38,870 nt of DNA. Source: an uncultured Collinsella sp. (GTDB taxonomy: Bacteria > Actinomycetota > Coriobacteriia > Coriobacteriales > Coriobacteriaceae). The first letter of the stretch is position 1. Each line of letters opens with the position of its first letter. The stretch is from assembly GCA_905209765.1 (NCBI GenBank), contig CAJLUE010000008.1, positions 1-38,870 on the forward strand, written 5' to 3'. The notes beneath the pieces were generated by a model. It did not search any database and was not told the DNA's origin. It saw only the letters and a program-made list of their open reading frames with translations. The position numbers were made by a program, and so were the translations under genes. Of the stretch, positions 16,752 to 23,376 are shown piece by piece.

Positions 16752-17654
16752 ATGGCAACGCACGAGCTTACGCTCAACCTCAAGAAGACCAACATAGCGC
16801 CGCCCGTCATCACCGTGCACCAGGGCGACAGCGCCGAGGTCCTGAAGGCCGCCATCTACGACGGCGACAAGAAGGCGGCCCTGACGGGCTGCAAGGTGCA
16901 CCTCATGGCTGCGAAGCCCGACCACACCTACGTGGAGCAGCAGTTCACTGGCATCAGCGACAACGTGGCCACCGTGACGGTCGACCCCGCCGTCTTCGGC
17001 GTGGCCGGGCTGCTCAAGGTGTGCTACGTGCGCGTGCGGAACGCGGCAGGGCTGGACGCCACCACCGAGAACGTCCTGGTGAACGTGCTGCCCTCGGCGA
17101 GCGCGTCGGGCGAGATATCCGGCCCGTACGTCGATGCGGTGGAGGCGATCATCGCGAACCTCGAAGGGCAGCTAGCCGACGTGAGCGCGCTGAACGCGCA
17201 GATGCAGAAGGCCGAGGCCTCCCGCGCGAGCGCGGAAAACCAGCGCGCCGCGAGCGAGAAGACGCGCCAGACCGCCGAAACCGGGCGCGCAGAGGCGGAG
17301 AAGAAGCGAGCCGCGGCGGAAAGCGCCCGCGTCACCGAGGCGGCGCAGCTGAAGACGGCCTCGCAAGCCGCCACGGCTGCGGCAAACGGCGCGGCCTCGA
17401 ACGCCGACGCGGCGGCAAACATCGCCCTGCAGATAGCCAACAGCGTGGCGCAGGGCAGCGCGGGCAGCTCGGACATGGCCAAGCAGAAGCAGCAGATAGC
17501 CGACCTGTACGGCAAGCTGGCCGACGCCACGGACGCGTTCATCTACGACGACGGCACCGTGTACTGCCCCGCCTCCAAGGCCAGTGCATCTGGCAGCACC
17601 ATCACGTTCGGGAGCACCTGCACGGCGTCCGGCACAACCCTCAACCTCAAGTAG
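16752..17654 (+). CDS. BppU-like upper baseplate protein with coiled-coil stalk
   Basis: This 300-residue protein starts like upper baseplate proteins of lactococcal-type phages: LNLKKTNIAPPVITVHQGD, then a small beta domain to residue ~115 that would bind Dit. The middle (about 120-240) is an alanine/glutamate/arginine-rich coiled coil with repeated ASAENQRAASEKTRQTAE-type units, a trimeric stalk. The C-terminal 40 residues form a small Ser/Thr-rich end. In known phages BppU carries the receptor-binding protein. Here the next gene is the DGR target, so the two likely form one tip complex. Confidence 0.82.
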   Translation: MATHELTLNLKKTNIAPPVITVHQGDSAEVLKAAIYDGDKKAALTGCKVHLMAAKPDHTYVEQQFTGISDNVATVTVDPAVFGVAGLLKVCYVRVRNAAGLDATTENVLVNVLPSASASGEISGPYVDAVEAIIANLEGQLADVSALNAQMQKAEASRASAENQRAASEKTRQTAETGRAEAEKKRAAAESARVTEAAQLKTASQAATAAANGAASNADAAANIALQIANSVAQGSAGSSDMAKQKQQIADLYGKLADATDAFIYDDGTVYCPASKASASGSTITFGSTCTASGTTLNLK

Positions 17655-17666
17655 AAAGGCAACGAA

Positions 17667-18575
17667 ATGACACAAGCGAAAACCCTGTCGGTGGGCGGCA
17701 TCGGCTACGAGGTCATCGACGATACCGCGCGCAGCAACGCGCAGACGGCGCTCAACAACGCCGAGTACAACCGCCAGGGCCAAATCGGCAAGTACGGCGG
17801 GCAGAACATCGCCGCCATCCTGGCGGGAGAGATCGGCAGCGGCAGCGTGTACGACGCGCTGCACAAGCGAGCCGCCAACGGCAACTTCGCGGGCCTGCGC
17901 GTGGGAGACTACATCGACGTGCCGCTGGTAAGCGCGTCGGCCATCGCGGGCCAGCAGTCCGTGCGCTTCCTGCTTGCGCACTTCGACCCGTACTACCAGT
18001 GCGGCGACAGCGCCAAGGGCCACCACATCGCGTTCATCGCGTCCGCGCCCGTCGCCGTGGCCAAGACCGTCACCGGCGTGGCCAACGACAGCTACCTGAT
18101 GTGGAACACCGCGAACACCAACCAGGGCACCGCAGACGTGAAGAACCCGTACCTGAACAGCAACCTCAAGACGTGGGAGAAGCTGTTCGAGGCGTGCCTG
18201 CCCGAGGGGCTGACCAAGTACCTGCTCACCCAGCGCGTGCTGCTTGAGGAGCGTTACAGCGCCAGCGGCGCGCTCATCGACTCCAACAGCTGGAGCTGGC
18301 AGGACATCGGCAAGGTGTGGTCGCCCTCCGAGATGGAGGTGTACGGCTGCCCAGTGTGGGGCACCAAGGGCTACAGCGTGGGCTTCGACTGCCAGTTCGA
18401 CCTGTTCCGCGATACCGCGCACCGCTTGAACGGAACTCGGTACGCTTGGTGGCTGCGTTCCGTCATGGGTGGCTCCTCGTCCAGCGTGTGCTACGTCTAC
18501 GACAACGGCGATGCCCACTACACTTCGGCGACGTACGTCTGGGTTCGCCCCCGCCCCGGCTTCCTCATCGGCTAG
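17667..18575 (+). CDS. DGR-diversified receptor-binding (variable) tail protein, C-type-lectin-like
   Basis: This 302-residue protein is the target of the retroelement. Residues 1 to about 90 are a hydrophilic attachment part (GYEVIDDTARSNAQTALNNAEYNRQGQIGKYGG). Residues about 90-302 resemble the FGE-sulfatase/C-type-lectin-like domain of DGR targets: RVGDYIDVPLV, SYLMWNTAN, LLEERYS, SWSWQDIGKVWSPSEMEVYGCPVWG, then the core YAWWLRSV at 259-266 and the end VWVRPRPGFLIG. The variable stretch covers residues 258-298. Eight codons (residues 260, 273, 278, 279, 282, 284, 286 and 290) differ from Asn in the template; a ninth Asn codon (280) is unchanged. These positions would form the ligand face. 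Likely role: binding the host receptor. Confidence 0.88.
   Translation: MTQAKTLSVGGIGYEVIDDTARSNAQTALNNAEYNRQGQIGKYGGQNIAAILAGEIGSGSVYDALHKRAANGNFAGLRVGDYIDVPLVSASAIAGQQSVRFLLAHFDPYYQCGDSAKGHHIAFIASAPVAVAKTVTGVANDSYLMWNTANTNQGTADVKNPYLNSNLKTWEKLFEACLPEGLTKYLLTQRVLLEERYSASGALIDSNSWSWQDIGKVWSPSEMEVYGCPVWGTKGYSVGFDCQFDLFRDTAHRLNGTRYAWWLRSVMGGSSSSVCYVYDNGDAHYTSATYVWVRPRPGFLIG
18437..18559 (+). repeat. DGR variable repeat (VR)
   Basis: This 123-bp segment ends 16 nt before the stop codon of the target gene. It aligns without gaps to 19175-19297 (offset 738). The nine differences are at 18444, 18445, 18484, 18498, 18501, 18510, 18516, 18523 and 18534. Every one is an adenine in the template and G (4), C (3) or T (2) here. 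No non-adenine base differs. If the block is extended to 18564, a tenth difference at 18560 is again an adenine of the template. Confidence 0.95.
18536..18559 (+). promoter_or_regulatory. Adenine-free 3' block of VR (likely IMH, retrohoming initiation site)
   Basis: These last 24 bp of the VR are identical to the TR, contain no adenine and are strongly GC-rich. In known DGRs, the initiation of mutagenic homing site ends the VR with a GC-rich block where cDNA priming occurs, and the TR carries a diverged version just after it. Here VR and TR diverge from 18565/19303 on, which suits the IMH versus IMH* difference. Confidence 0.65.
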
Positions 18576-18603
18576 CCAGCCGAGTGCTCTATACTTCTCT
18601 TTC

Positions 18604-18630
18604 GATGCGACCGCCTTGCGCGGTCGCATC
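18604..18630 (+). repeat. Perfect 11-bp hairpin downstream of the VR
   Basis: Arms 18604-18614 and 18620-18630 pair perfectly around a 5-nt loop, starting 29 nt after the stop codon of the target gene. A hairpin or cruciform shortly after VR is needed for efficient homing in the Bordetella phage DGR, and this one is placed similarly. It has no T run of its own, so it is not simply a terminator. A real terminator follows at once. Confidence 0.7.
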
Positions 18631-18633
18631 CCT

Positions 18634-18657
18634 GCCCGCGCAGCGGGCCGTTTTTTT
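18634..18657 (+). terminator. Intrinsic terminator after the DGR target gene
   Basis: A 6-bp GC stem (18634-18639 with 18643-18648), a 3-nt loop and a run of seven T. It would reduce read-through from the structural genes into avd, TR and the RT gene, so the DGR may be set at a low level or use its own promoter. Confidence 0.8.
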
Positions 18658-18679
18658 GCCACTATTTCCGGGAGGTGCC

Positions 18680-19150
18680 ATGAGCGGCGTCTACCAGCGA
18701 AACCGCGAGGTGTCCGAGTACAAGTTCTTCACGCAGGCCATCGCCATCCGCGTGGAGGTCAACAAGCTCATGGCCTCCTCGTCGGTCGTGCCGAAAGCCT
18801 ACAGGCTGCTGAACGCAGTCCCCACGGTGGAGACCGCGCGCAGCATCGTGTACAACGTCAACCGCGCCGACTGCTTCTACCCCAACAGTTCGTTCAACGC
18901 ACTTGAGCGCAAGCGTTACCTGACGCTGGCGATAGCCGACTGCGAGCAGCTGATGCTCGACATGCAGTGCCTCATGGACATCGGCCTGCCCGTGAACGCC
19001 AACCGCTTCGAGGCGCTGGCGGGCATGGTCGAGGAGGAGATCAAACTGCTCAAGGGCGTGCGCAAGAACGTACGCGTCACCGGCAAGAAGACGACCGACG
19101 AGCGCATAGCCGAGGCCGAGGCCGAGCTAGAGCGCCTGCGTTCGTTATAA
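18680..19150 (+). CDS. avd: Avd-like DGR accessory protein (four-helix bundle)
   Basis: This 156-residue, nearly all-helical protein lies between VR and TR. Avd proteins form a basic pentameric barrel that binds the reverse transcriptase and template RNA. Seen here: four predicted helices, with FFTQAIAIRVEVNKLMASSS, then VETARSIVYNVNRADC, the conserved-looking LERKRYLTLAIADCEQLMLDMQCLMDIG in the third, and EALAGMVEEEIKLLKGVRKN in the fourth, followed by a basic linker and a charged C-terminal helix. The start ATG has a strong gggaggtg site at 18670-18677. Position, size and fold agree with Avd; no other reading is as good. Confidence 0.85.
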   Translation: MSGVYQRNREVSEYKFFTQAIAIRVEVNKLMASSSVVPKAYRLLNAVPTVETARSIVYNVNRADCFYPNSSFNALERKRYLTLAIADCEQLMLDMQCLMDIGLPVNANRFEALAGMVEEEIKLLKGVRKNVRVTGKKTTDERIAEAEAELERLRSL

Positions 19151-19174
19151 TGGGCGGCGGTCCCGCCTTGTATA

Positions 19175-19297
19175 TCGGTACAATTGGTGGCTGCGTTCCG
19201 TCATGGGTGGCTCCTCGTCCAACGTGTGCTACGTCAACAACAACGGCAATGCCAACTACAATTCGGCGACGAACGTCTGGGTTCGCCCCCGCCCCGG
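19175..19297 (+). repeat. DGR template repeat (TR)
   Basis: This is the 123-bp invariant donor of the retroelement, 24 nt after avd and 208 nt before the RT gene. It holds 23 adenines, 18 of them in nine AAY (Asn) codons in the frame of the target protein. AAY codons are the favoured DGR design because substitution at the first two positions reaches many residues but never a stop codon. It is not translated as part of the target gene. The transcript would include the spacer up to the RT gene. Confidence 0.95.
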
Positions 19298-19505
19298 ATT
19301 CCCTTACTGCCAGACCGAGTAGGCCCCAGGGCCGAAAGCAGAGCGCGGAGAGGAAGGAAGGCGCGACCATCGGGCGCGAGCCCGTAAATACGCACCCCGC
19401 GAGGGTGGCCGGACGCTGCTTGCATGGCGCGGCGCTCCGTGGCTTCGCCGCGTTTCATGGCCATACCTCAAGCGGCTGTCAGAGCCACATTGCAAGCCGT
19501 GCGGG
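19298..19505 (+). ncRNA. DGR spacer RNA region between TR and RT gene
   Basis: These 208 nt have no convincing coding content. In the Bordetella phage system, the template RNA needs a spacer of roughly 140 nt after TR that binds the RT-Avd complex and supplies the priming site. The location and length here fit that role. The reading frame continuing from TR stops at 19320-19322. Several short GC-rich pairings are possible, but no fold was computed. Confidence 0.6.
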
Positions 19506-20765
19506 GTGCCTTCTGTGAACTCCGAGCAAAGGCGGGCGGCGCGCCGGAAGCGCCGCGAGGAGAAGCGGGCCAAGGCCAAGGCCGAGCGCGTCAAGGCGTG
19601 CACGCTTGAGACCGTGGCCGACCTCAACAGCCTGTGCAAGGCTTCCAAGCAGGCCGCGCGCGGCGTGATGTGGAAGGCGTCCACGCAGCGGTACATGAAG
19701 GACTACCTGCGCAACGCCGTCCTGTCCCGCCGTGACCTTTTGGAGGGCCGCGACATATGCCGGGGCTTCATCCGCTTCGACCTATGGGAGCGCGGCAAGC
19801 TGCGCCACATCAGCGCCGTGCACTTTCCCGAGCGCGTGGTGCAGAAGTCGCTGTCGCAGAACGCGCTCGTGCCCGCGATCGTGCCCACCCTCATAGCCGC
19901 GAACTCCGCGAACATAAAGGGGCGCGGCACCGACTACGCCCTTAAGCTGCTCAAGCGCCACCTGGCCGACCACTGGCGGCGGCACGGCCGCGAGGGCTAC
20001 ATACTGCTGGGCGACTTCTCCGACTACTTCGCGCGCATTGCGCACCAACCCGTCAAAGACCAGGTGGCCTCCGCGCTGCTAGATCCGCGCGTGGTCGCCT
20101 TGGAGCACCGCCTGATAGACGCGCAGGGCGATGTGGGCCTGGGGCTGGGCAGCGAGCCGAACCAGATATGCGCCGTAGCGCACCCCAACCGCATTGACCA
20201 CTACGTAATCGAGATGCTGCGCCCCGAGGCCTACGGTCGATATATGGACGACTTCTACCTGATACACGAGTCCAAGGACTACCTGCAGGTGTGCCTGCTG
20301 CTCATAGAGCGCAAATGCGCCGAGCTTGGCATCGAACTGAACCCGCGCAAGACCCGCGTGGTGAAGCTCACGCGCGGGTTCACGTGGCTGAAGAAGCGCA
20401 TCTTCTACACGGACACGGGCCGCATAGTCGTGAAGCCGTGCCGAGACTCCATAACGCGGGAGCGCCGCAAGCTCAAGAAGATGGCCCGCATGGTCGCCGA
20501 TGGCATCATGACCCCTGAGCAGGTGGAGCAGAGCTACCAGAGCTGGCGCTGCGGCATGGCTCACTTGGACGCGCACCGCAGCGTGCGGGCCATGGACGCG
20601 CTGTACCGCAGCCTGTTCGGAAATCCCGCGGGGGGGTTGCTCAATGCAATCCAAACCTGGAGGCGACACGGATGGGAACATGCCCCTACCCTAGCAACGG
20701 AAGGAGCGACCCATGACGGAACAGGAAATCGCCGGGGAGATCAACGGCTACAAACAGCAGCTTGA
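19506..20765 (+). CDS. DGR reverse transcriptase
   Basis: This 419-residue enzyme copies TR RNA into adenine-mutagenised cDNA. Motifs in order, numbered from the GTG at 19506: fingers HFPERVVQKSLSQNALVPAI (106-125) and ANIKGRGTDYALKLL (135-149); motif A YILLGDFSDYF (165-175) with catalytic Asp170; motif GLGLGSEPNQ (211-220), the region that in DGR enzymes differs from other RTs; and motif C YMDD (246-249). A thumb follows with GIELNPRKTRVVKL. An N-terminal basic extension (about 11-30) may bind RNA. A second GTG at 19515 has a better spaced ggggtg site and may be the true start. The end overlaps the next gene by 53 nt. Size is ordinary for the family. Confidence 0.95.
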   Translation: MPSVNSEQRRAARRKRREEKRAKAKAERVKACTLETVADLNSLCKASKQAARGVMWKASTQRYMKDYLRNAVLSRRDLLEGRDICRGFIRFDLWERGKLRHISAVHFPERVVQKSLSQNALVPAIVPTLIAANSANIKGRGTDYALKLLKRHLADHWRRHGREGYILLGDFSDYFARIAHQPVKDQVASALLDPRVVALEHRLIDAQGDVGLGLGSEPNQICAVAHPNRIDHYVIEMLRPEAYGRYMDDFYLIHESKDYLQVCLLLIERKCAELGIELNPRKTRVVKLTRGFTWLKKRIFYTDTGRIVVKPCRDSITRERRKLKKMARMVADGIMTPEQVEQSYQSWRCGMAHLDAHRSVRAMDALYRSLFGNPAGGLLNAIQTWRRHGWEHAPTLATEGATHDGTGNRRGDQRLQTAA

Positions 20766-20958
20766 GCAGAGCGACTACAAGGTCATGAAGGCGGTGGAGC
20801 GCATCTTCTCCGCATCGTCCATCACCGACCTGCTCTCGGCCATCGCCGCAGCTGCCAAGGAGGTGGCCGAGATCATCTCGCAGCGCCAGACGTGGCGCGA
20901 CCGCATCAACGAGCTGGAAGCCATGGAGCCCGACCAGCCGGAAGCGCCGCAGGAGTAG
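20713..20958 (+). CDS. Small helical phage protein after the RT gene
   Basis: This 81-residue, mostly helical acidic protein (MTEQEIAGEINGYKQQLEQSDYKVMKAVERI) has an excellent ggaaggag site and begins inside the RT gene in another frame. It ends with DQPEAPQE just before a UUCG-loop terminator. The family is not recognised. Overlap with the RT gene means the two share a transcript. Being beside the lysis genes, it could be a tail or lysis accessory; similar short helical proteins near holins are often unassigned. Confidence 0.72.
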   Translation: MTEQEIAGEINGYKQQLEQSDYKVMKAVERIFSASSITDLLSAIAAAAKEVAEIISQRQTWRDRINELEAMEPDQPEAPQE

Positions 20959-20960
20959 CG

Positions 20961-20988
20961 AGCGCCCCTTCGGGGGCGCTTTTCTTTT
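20961..20988 (+). terminator. Intrinsic terminator with UUCG loop
   Basis: An 8-bp GC stem (20961-20968 with 20973-20980) is closed by a ttcg tetraloop and followed by tttctttt. It ends the DGR transcription unit before the lysis genes. Confidence 0.88.
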
Positions 20989-21044
20989 GCCCGGCGACAC
21001 CTCGCGGACAATCGCGGCAGCGATTCGAGGAGGTGAGAAAACGA

Positions 21045-21458
21045 ATGACCGACGTGCTGGAAATCTTCGCGCCGTACGGCCCCGGGTCGCTTTTCGGCGC
21101 GCTGCTCGTCCTAGTGGTCCTGTACTTCGGCAAGCAGTTCCTCGAAGAGTTCAAGGCCCAGAACGAGCGCAAGGCGAACATCGACCTCAAGCGCGAGGAG
21201 CGAAAGCAGGACGAGGTGAACGAGCTGGCGCAGCGCGACCGCGAGCGGTCCCAAATGGAGGGGCGCATCGCCGCGCAGATGGAGCGCAGCAACGCGCTGA
21301 TGGAGGCTATGAAGGCGCTCATGGAGTCCGTCGTGACCTCCAACGAGGTGCTGCACGCCGACCTGGCAAACAGCCAGGCGCGCAGCCAGGGCATGGCGGC
21401 GAAGGTCGACCACATCGCCGACCGCGTTGACCTGCTCTACAAGGAATCGGCTCGATAG
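21045..21458 (+). CDS. Membrane-anchored coiled-coil phage protein (lysis region)
   Basis: This 137-residue protein has one hydrophobic segment near the N-terminus (about residues 14-27, SLFGALLVLVVLYFG), followed by a long charged coiled coil (EEFKAQNERKANIDLKREER to the end). That layout resembles haemolysin XhlA-type or holin-associated proteins encoded just before holins in Gram-positive phages. The ATG has a cgaggaggtgag site. It may help the holin or anchor to the membrane, but the assignment is from layout only. Confidence 0.62.
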   Translation: MTDVLEIFAPYGPGSLFGALLVLVVLYFGKQFLEEFKAQNERKANIDLKREERKQDEVNELAQRDRERSQMEGRIAAQMERSNALMEAMKALMESVVTSNEVLHADLANSQARSQGMAAKVDHIADRVDLLYKESAR

Positions 21459-21471
21459 AAAGGAATCCGAA

Positions 21472-21777
21472 ATGACAGAAATGCAAGCAATCGCAGCCAT
21501 CGTGCTGTCTTTCGCCGTGCCGTTTGCGGTGCAGCTGATCAAGACCGAGGCCATGACCGGCAAGGCCGCGCGCATCCTGGCGCTGGGCTGCTCGCTCCTG
21601 GCGGGCGTCGTGACCGGCTTCGTGGGCGGCGTGCCCGCAGACCCGGGCGCATGGGTCACGTGCGCCTTCGCCGTGGTAGGCGGCGTGCAGGCGGCCTACA
21701 CGCTGTTCAAGTCGGTGGGCATCACATCCAAGTGGCTCGACGCCCTGTTGGGCGTGACCGTAGGCGGGAAGGAGTAG
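21472..21777 (+). CDS. Holin-like membrane protein
   Basis: This 101-residue protein has three probable membrane segments: AAIVLSFAVPFAVQLI, ILALGCSLLAGVVTGFVG and WVTCAFAVVGGVQAAYTLF. It lies 3 nt before the endolysin gene. Size, topology and position match phage holins, which make the lesion that lets endolysin reach the wall. Specific family not resolved. Confidence 0.8.
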   Translation: MTEMQAIAAIVLSFAVPFAVQLIKTEAMTGKAARILALGCSLLAGVVTGFVGGVPADPGAWVTCAFAVVGGVQAAYTLFKSVGITSKWLDALLGVTVGGKE

Positions 21778-21780
21778 GCA

Positions 21781-22593
21781 ATGGCTAAACTGTTCATCAT
21801 CTGCGGCCACGGCGCTGGCGACCCCGGCTGCTGCGCAGGCGGCTGCACCGAGGCCGAGCGCGTTCGCGCCCTGGGCCAGCGAATCAAGGAACTGGGCGGT
21901 TCCGAGGTCGAGCTGGGCGATACGTCCCGCAACTGGTACGCCGACGGCGGGCTTAACCGCCTGAGCACCGACGCGCCAGTGGTGGAGCTGCACATGGACG
22001 CCAGCGGCATCGCCACGGCCCACGGCGCGCACGTCATCATCAAGGAGGGCTTTGAGCCTGACGAGTACGACAATGCGCTGGCCGACAAGCTGGCGGCGTT
22101 CATGCCCGGGCGCTCCGAGAAGCTGGTGCGCCGTTCCGACCTCGCGAACCCGAACCGAGCCGCCGCGCGCGGCATCAACTACCGCCTGTGCGAGAACGGC
22201 TTCATCGACAACGACGGCGACCGCGAGAAGTTCAACGGCAACCTGGACGAGCTGGCGCGCATCTACCTGGAATGCTTCGGCATCACTGCTGGAAGCGCCC
22301 CCGCAGCCGTCCCGCAGCCGCAGCCTGCGCAGCAGGAAACGACCGAGAACTTCGGCGGCACCTACCGCTGCACTGTGGACTACCTGCGCGTGCGCGACGC
22401 CCCCGGCCTGGGCGGCACCGAGGTGGCGCACTATTCCAGCGGCGAGACCGTGACGCTGGATAACTGGTACAAGATCGCCGACGGCTACGTGTGGGGCCGA
22501 TACACGGGCTACAGCGGCGCAACGCGCTACATCGCCGTGGGCAAGGCCACGGGCAAGCCAGAGGCCGACGACTATCTGGTGAAGGTGGGATAG
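21781..22593 (+). CDS. Endolysin: N-acetylmuramoyl-L-alanine amidase with SH3-like domain
   Basis: This 270-residue lysis enzyme cuts the amide bond between muramic acid and the stem peptide. Residues 1 to about 170 form an Amidase_3 domain: zinc ligands are His10 (in IICGHGAG), Glu25 (CTEAERV) and His71 (VVELHMDAS), and the catalytic Glu is in LCENGFIDN (138). A Pro/Gln-rich linker (about 171-190) leads to a bacterial SH3-type wall-binding domain (about 193-255: DYLRVRDAPGLGG, WYKIADGYVWGRYTGYSG). No signal peptide, so release depends on the holin upstream. Confidence 0.9.
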   Translation: MAKLFIICGHGAGDPGCCAGGCTEAERVRALGQRIKELGGSEVELGDTSRNWYADGGLNRLSTDAPVVELHMDASGIATAHGAHVIIKEGFEPDEYDNALADKLAAFMPGRSEKLVRRSDLANPNRAAARGINYRLCENGFIDNDGDREKFNGNLDELARIYLECFGITAGSAPAAVPQPQPAQQETTENFGGTYRCTVDYLRVRDAPGLGGTEVAHYSSGETVTLDNWYKIADGYVWGRYTGYSGATRYIAVGKATGKPEADDYLVKVG

Positions 22594-22596
22594 GCC

Positions 22597-22908
22597 ATGC
22601 CGTACCCGAGCCCCGCAGACGAGGAGCGCAACGGCGGGTGCGGCCCCATCCTCGCGGCGGTCGTCCTGCTGTTCATCGTCCTGGCCGCCGCCAGCTGCGC
22701 GTCGCAGGCCATGGGAGCGCAAGACGTGACCGTGAGGCAAGCCCGCACGGACGGCCCCATATACGACCTGCCCGAGGGCATCGGCCAGGAAATCGTGTGC
22801 GACGAGCACAACCGCGAGTACCTGCTGCTTACCACCGAGCAGGGCGGCGTGTTCCTCATGCCGTACCTCGACGAGGACGGCGAGCAGGAGATCATGCCGC
22901 AGGCCTAG
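22597..22908 (+). CDS. Small single-pass membrane protein at the prophage end
   Basis: This 103-residue protein has a charged head (MPYPSPADEERNGG), one membrane helix (about residues 16-34, GPILAAVVLLFIVLAAASC) and an outward domain of about 65 residues (IYDLPEGIGQEIVCDEHNREYLLLTTEQGGVFLMPYLDEDG). The cysteine after the helix (ASCAS) gives a weak lipobox-like look. It is the last phage gene. It may be a lysis accessory or a lysogenic-conversion surface protein; no family is recognised. Confidence 0.7.
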   Translation: MPYPSPADEERNGGCGPILAAVVLLFIVLAAASCASQAMGAQDVTVRQARTDGPIYDLPEGIGQEIVCDEHNREYLLLTTEQGGVFLMPYLDEDGEQEIMPQA

Positions 22909-22914
22909 AACGCA

Positions 22915-22944
22915 AAGAAGCCGCCCCGTATGGAGCGGCTTCTT
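22915..22944 (+). terminator. Hairpin ending the prophage late operon
   Basis: A perfect 10-bp stem (22915-22924 with 22935-22944) begins 6 nt after the last phage stop. The following bases (cta ttc) are only weakly T-rich, so it may be a mild terminator. The stem itself has an A-rich 5' flank, so it could work in both directions. Confidence 0.65.
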
Positions 22945-23012
22945 CTATTCGACGAGCAATACGAACGCCCGCCTAACGACGGACACCTGCATATGTTCGC
23001 CTACTGAACAGT

Positions 23013-23376
23013 TGGTGGAGGCGCGGAGAATCGAACTCCGGTCCACGAAAGCCCCCTGATTGGCATCTCCAAGCTCAGTCGCTGGTTTAGTCTCGGACGC
23101 TTTGCGCGCAGCGACACGCTCGCGGCGTCCTAACCGGTTCAGTCTTAGCCTGCGCCATACCGATTACGTGCGCAGGAGCATTCCCCTAAAATGACGTCGC
23201 GCCGGTGGCGGGGAAATCACCGGGTTGACGCGCCGCTATAAATTAAGCAGCGAGAGCCATAGGCTCAAAAGAAGAGTTGTTGTCAATTCAATTTGACGGT
23301 ACCCCTGTTTAACGAGGCGAGGAGACCTCGGCTTGCTTCCTCTCTCAGAACTATCGTGTCGAAACCAGTCGCCCCC
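23013..23376 (-). ncRNA. ssrA: Transfer-messenger RNA (tmRNA)
   Basis: This RNA rescues stalled ribosomes. The 5' end GGGGGCG (complement of 23370-23376) pairs with CGCCTCC next to the encoded ACCA at the 3' end (complement starting at 23013), forming a 7-bp acceptor stem with one G-U pair. The T arm is CGGAG-TTCGATT-CTCCG, and the 5' part reads GACTGGTTTCGACA, a near-universal tmRNA start. Length is about 364 nt. The tag-coding part is annotated separately. The gene points toward the prophage. Confidence 0.95.
23243..23284 (-). other. ssrA: tmRNA tag peptide reading frame
   Basis: On the minus strand the codons from 23284 to 23246 read DNNSSFEPMALAA, followed by TAA at 23243-23245. The end ALAA is the usual degradation signal for ClpXP-type proteases. 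An in-frame TGA lies two codons before GAC, so the resume codon is GAC or the ATT just before it. Confidence 0.85.

Larger units (their letters stand above)
1..22950 (+). mobile_element. Prophage (siphovirus-type), late region and right end
   Basis: A continuous co-directional block runs packaging, head, connector, tail tube, chaperones, tape measure, baseplate, DGR, holin and endolysin, which is the standard late order of a long-tailed phage. Many genes overlap at stop/start (ATGA or TGATG), and a few intrinsic terminators separate transcription units. No integrase, repressor or replication gene is in the window, so the left end lies outside it. The right end is placed by the last phage gene and its hairpin at 22915-22944, just before the 3' end of ssrA. 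The tape measure length of about 900 residues implies a non-contractile tail of ordinary length. No late structural gene looks broken, so this region could belong to an active phage, but the missing early region cannot be assessed. Confidence 0.93.

Noticed and set aside
18967..19518. Plus-strand open frame covering TR
   Set aside because: It overlaps avd in another frame, has no start signal and no family; TR is better explained as non-translated template.
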